From Galbibacter sp048266365 (GTDB lineage Bacteria > Bacteroidota > Bacteroidia > Flavobacteriales > Flavobacteriaceae), in contig NZ_JBLWZP010000003.1 in NCBI RefSeq assembly GCF_048266365.1, positions 124,001 to 188,000 on the forward strand: a stretch of DNA of 64,000 nt, written 5' to 3'. Position 1 is the stretch's first letter. Each line of letters starts with the position of its first letter. The notes below the pieces were generated by a model, which made no database searches, was not told the DNA's origin, and was given only the letters and a program-made list of their open reading frames with translations. The position numbers and the translations under genes are program-made. Positions 62,857 to 64,000 of the stretch are shown here, in pieces.

Positions 62857-64000
62857 TTATAATTTTTCAATAAAGAAAATTCTATCGTTTTCTAAGGGTT
62901 TTATTGTAACTATTGATCCTCCACGGATTTTATTTCGAGGACTGGCTTCACCTGTCTCAGGGTCGATACTATACACCTGGAATCTTCCTCTAAACGTACT
63001 CAAATCAAGCTGAAAGTCTTCAACAATATTCAGGTAAAACAGGTAACTATTTCCCGTATTTTGAAGACTCCAAACAGAACTTTCAAAGTCCTCTTTTTCA
63101 CCATAGGACATCTTGGGTAGTGCCATGTAAAATGCCTCTAGATTTACTTTTGGAATCATTGGTAAGGAAGCACCTCCCATAAGCTGCGCCCATCCAAATC
63201 GAGGAGCACCGTGAGTAGAATAAAGTACCGCTTTTTGCGGAAAACGCACGCGATACTCTTTTACCGCCCTATAGACAGAACGACCGGACTCCTTTCCCGT
63301 TTTCATTTTTCGTGCATGCTGACGCGGAGCTAGATTTTTACCACCTTCAGGCGCATAAGTCTGGCCATTTTCCTTGTAATACCAATATTTAATATCAATC
63401 ACATCAATGACCTCACTTCGCTGTGTATTGGCAAGTATGGCATCCTGAACATCCTTTGTAGCCGAAAGTCCAATTAGCGCCTGATTTTCATGGGTTCTCT
63501 CCCAATCCATTATCACATCTACCCAGAACTCCATAAAGTGTAGTGGACCTGTAAACTCCTCACTGGTAAATTGAATGACATTAGATTGGTCTTTAAAATT
63601 GTCCAGTGATTTTTGAATATAAGAGGTGTGTAGTTTTTTTCTTGCTGTATGTGTAATATCATAAAATTGTTCAGCCATGAAAATTCGTTTATCTCCAGCA
63701 TATGGAGGCGGTTCCGGAAAATCACTACTATTGATATTATTAATCGACCTCCAAGGTGAACTCGACCAGTGCGCTCCGGCCTCTAAGATATTATGTTGAA
63801 AGTATTGCTGATGCAATAGCAGCTGTCCATGAGGTTCAGCCAGTTGAGAAAATTCTAAAAGTCTGGTCCAGTACCAGCTGTTGTATTTTGTCAAATCATA
63901 CTTACTCAAATGATCCCAAGCTAACCCCTTTCCGCTTCTGGCGAAGGGTTGTTCATAAAAGGGAGGCCAGGTATCAGAATCAATCCTTCGCACCCTTTGA
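62857..64000 (-). CDS. Barrel-type protein of unassigned family, C-terminal part, cut by window edge
   Basis: The frame is open past base 64,000, so this is the last 381 or so codons of a longer protein; a GTG at 63993 is not a credible start. The visible part looks like the second half of a TIM barrel, with WTRLLEFSQLAEPHGQ, the acidic FTSEEFTGPLHFMEFW and VIDIKYWYYKENGQTY. A C-terminal beta domain follows (SSVWSLQNTGNSYLFYLN to the stop). This is like a clan-A glycosidase, but I cannot name a family with confidence; DUF6298-type proteins are a candidate. It is the upstream neighbour of the apiosidase and probably a further RG-II enzyme. Confidence 0.5.
   Translation of the reverse strand, partial: QRVRRIDSDTWPPFYEQPFARSGKGLAWDHLSKYDLTKYNSWYWTRLLEFSQLAEPHGQLLLHQQYFQHNILEAGAHWSSSPWRSINNINSSDFPEPPPYAGDKRIFMAEQFYDITHTARKKLHTSYIQKSLDNFKDQSNVIQFTSEEFTGPLHFMEFWVDVIMDWERTHENQALIGLSATKDVQDAILANTQRSEVIDVIDIKYWYYKENGQTYAPEGGKNLAPRQHARKMKTGKESGRSVYRAVKEYRVRFPQKAVLYSTHGAPRFGWAQLMGGASLPMIPKVNLEAFYMALPKMSYGEKEDFESSVWSLQNTGNSYLFYLNIVEDFQLDLSTFRGRFQVYSIDPETGEASPRNKIRGGSIVTIKPLENDRIFFIEKL

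Noticed and set aside
1..64000. CRISPR arrays, insertion sequences or transposases, rRNA genes and further tRNAs
   Set aside because: No regular spaced repeats, transposase motifs, terminal inverted repeats, rRNA sequence or complete tRNA cloverleaf was seen on either strand; the only T-arm-like sequence belongs to the tmRNA.

Overview
The window is chromosomal DNA of a flavobacterium-like member of the Bacteroidota. The signs are: Bacteroidota promoter elements (TAnnTTTG, once with a TTTG box 19 bases upstream), no obvious Shine-Dalgarno sequences, a tmRNA encoding the tag (A)GENNYALAA, type III glutamine synthetase, the L28-L33-DUF4295-FtsY block, carboxypeptidase-regulatory/TonB-type receptors, and an M56 peptidase carrying TonB-plug-like repeats. 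No rRNA, CRISPR array, transposase or complete tRNA gene was seen.

Positions 1 to about 37,700 are mostly housekeeping. From the left: the N-terminal part of a fused isobutyryl-CoA mutase (cut by the edge), purU, a BtuF-like binding protein, pyrF, prfA, purM, two unrelated glutamine synthetases (types III and II) facing apart, a BlaI/M56 regulatory pair with a visible operator array, an outer-membrane protein, a 54-residue small protein, apt, aqpZ, an SMR exporter, a Dabb lipoprotein, rimO, ftsY, three ribosomal-cluster genes, cinA, an Hpt protein, an FAH-family hydrolase, a DnaQ-type exonuclease, a 2-oxoacid dehydrogenase E2, recR, two sodium/solute symporters, a TonB-type receptor, a NagB-LmbE fusion with a DeoR regulator, fabH, and a saccharopine/alanine dehydrogenase-like gene. 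The tmRNA gene (ssrA, 37,843-38,238) follows.

From about 38,690 to the right edge all main genes lie on the minus strand, mostly with gaps of 2-65 bases or short overlaps. They form one large carbohydrate-degradation operon whose 5' end lies outside the window. In transcription order it encodes an unrecognised barrel protein (cut by the edge), a GH140-type apiosidase, GH28, GH43, a sialidase-like propeller enzyme resembling GH143, GH78, an esterase resembling CE19, GH95, an (alpha/alpha)6 enzyme resembling GH142, a Tat-exported TIM-barrel protein, two GH2 enzymes, a zinc alcohol dehydrogenase and a second GH28. This family set matches what is known for breakdown of the pectin rhamnogalacturonan II (apiose, rhamnose, L-galactose or fucose, arabinose, Dha and galacturonate residues, plus methyl esters). 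The RG-II assignment is inferred from families, not proven. No SusC/SusD pair or sensor-regulator for the locus is inside the window; they would be expected beyond position 64,000.

The main points of interest are the RG-II-type operon with separate genes for the two halves of a BT1020-like enzyme, its unassigned members, the operator array of the BlaI gene, the purM promoter built into a terminator hairpin, a 15-base direct repeat between the two glutamine synthetase genes, and a tRNA-D-arm-like hairpin before prfA's neighbour purM.
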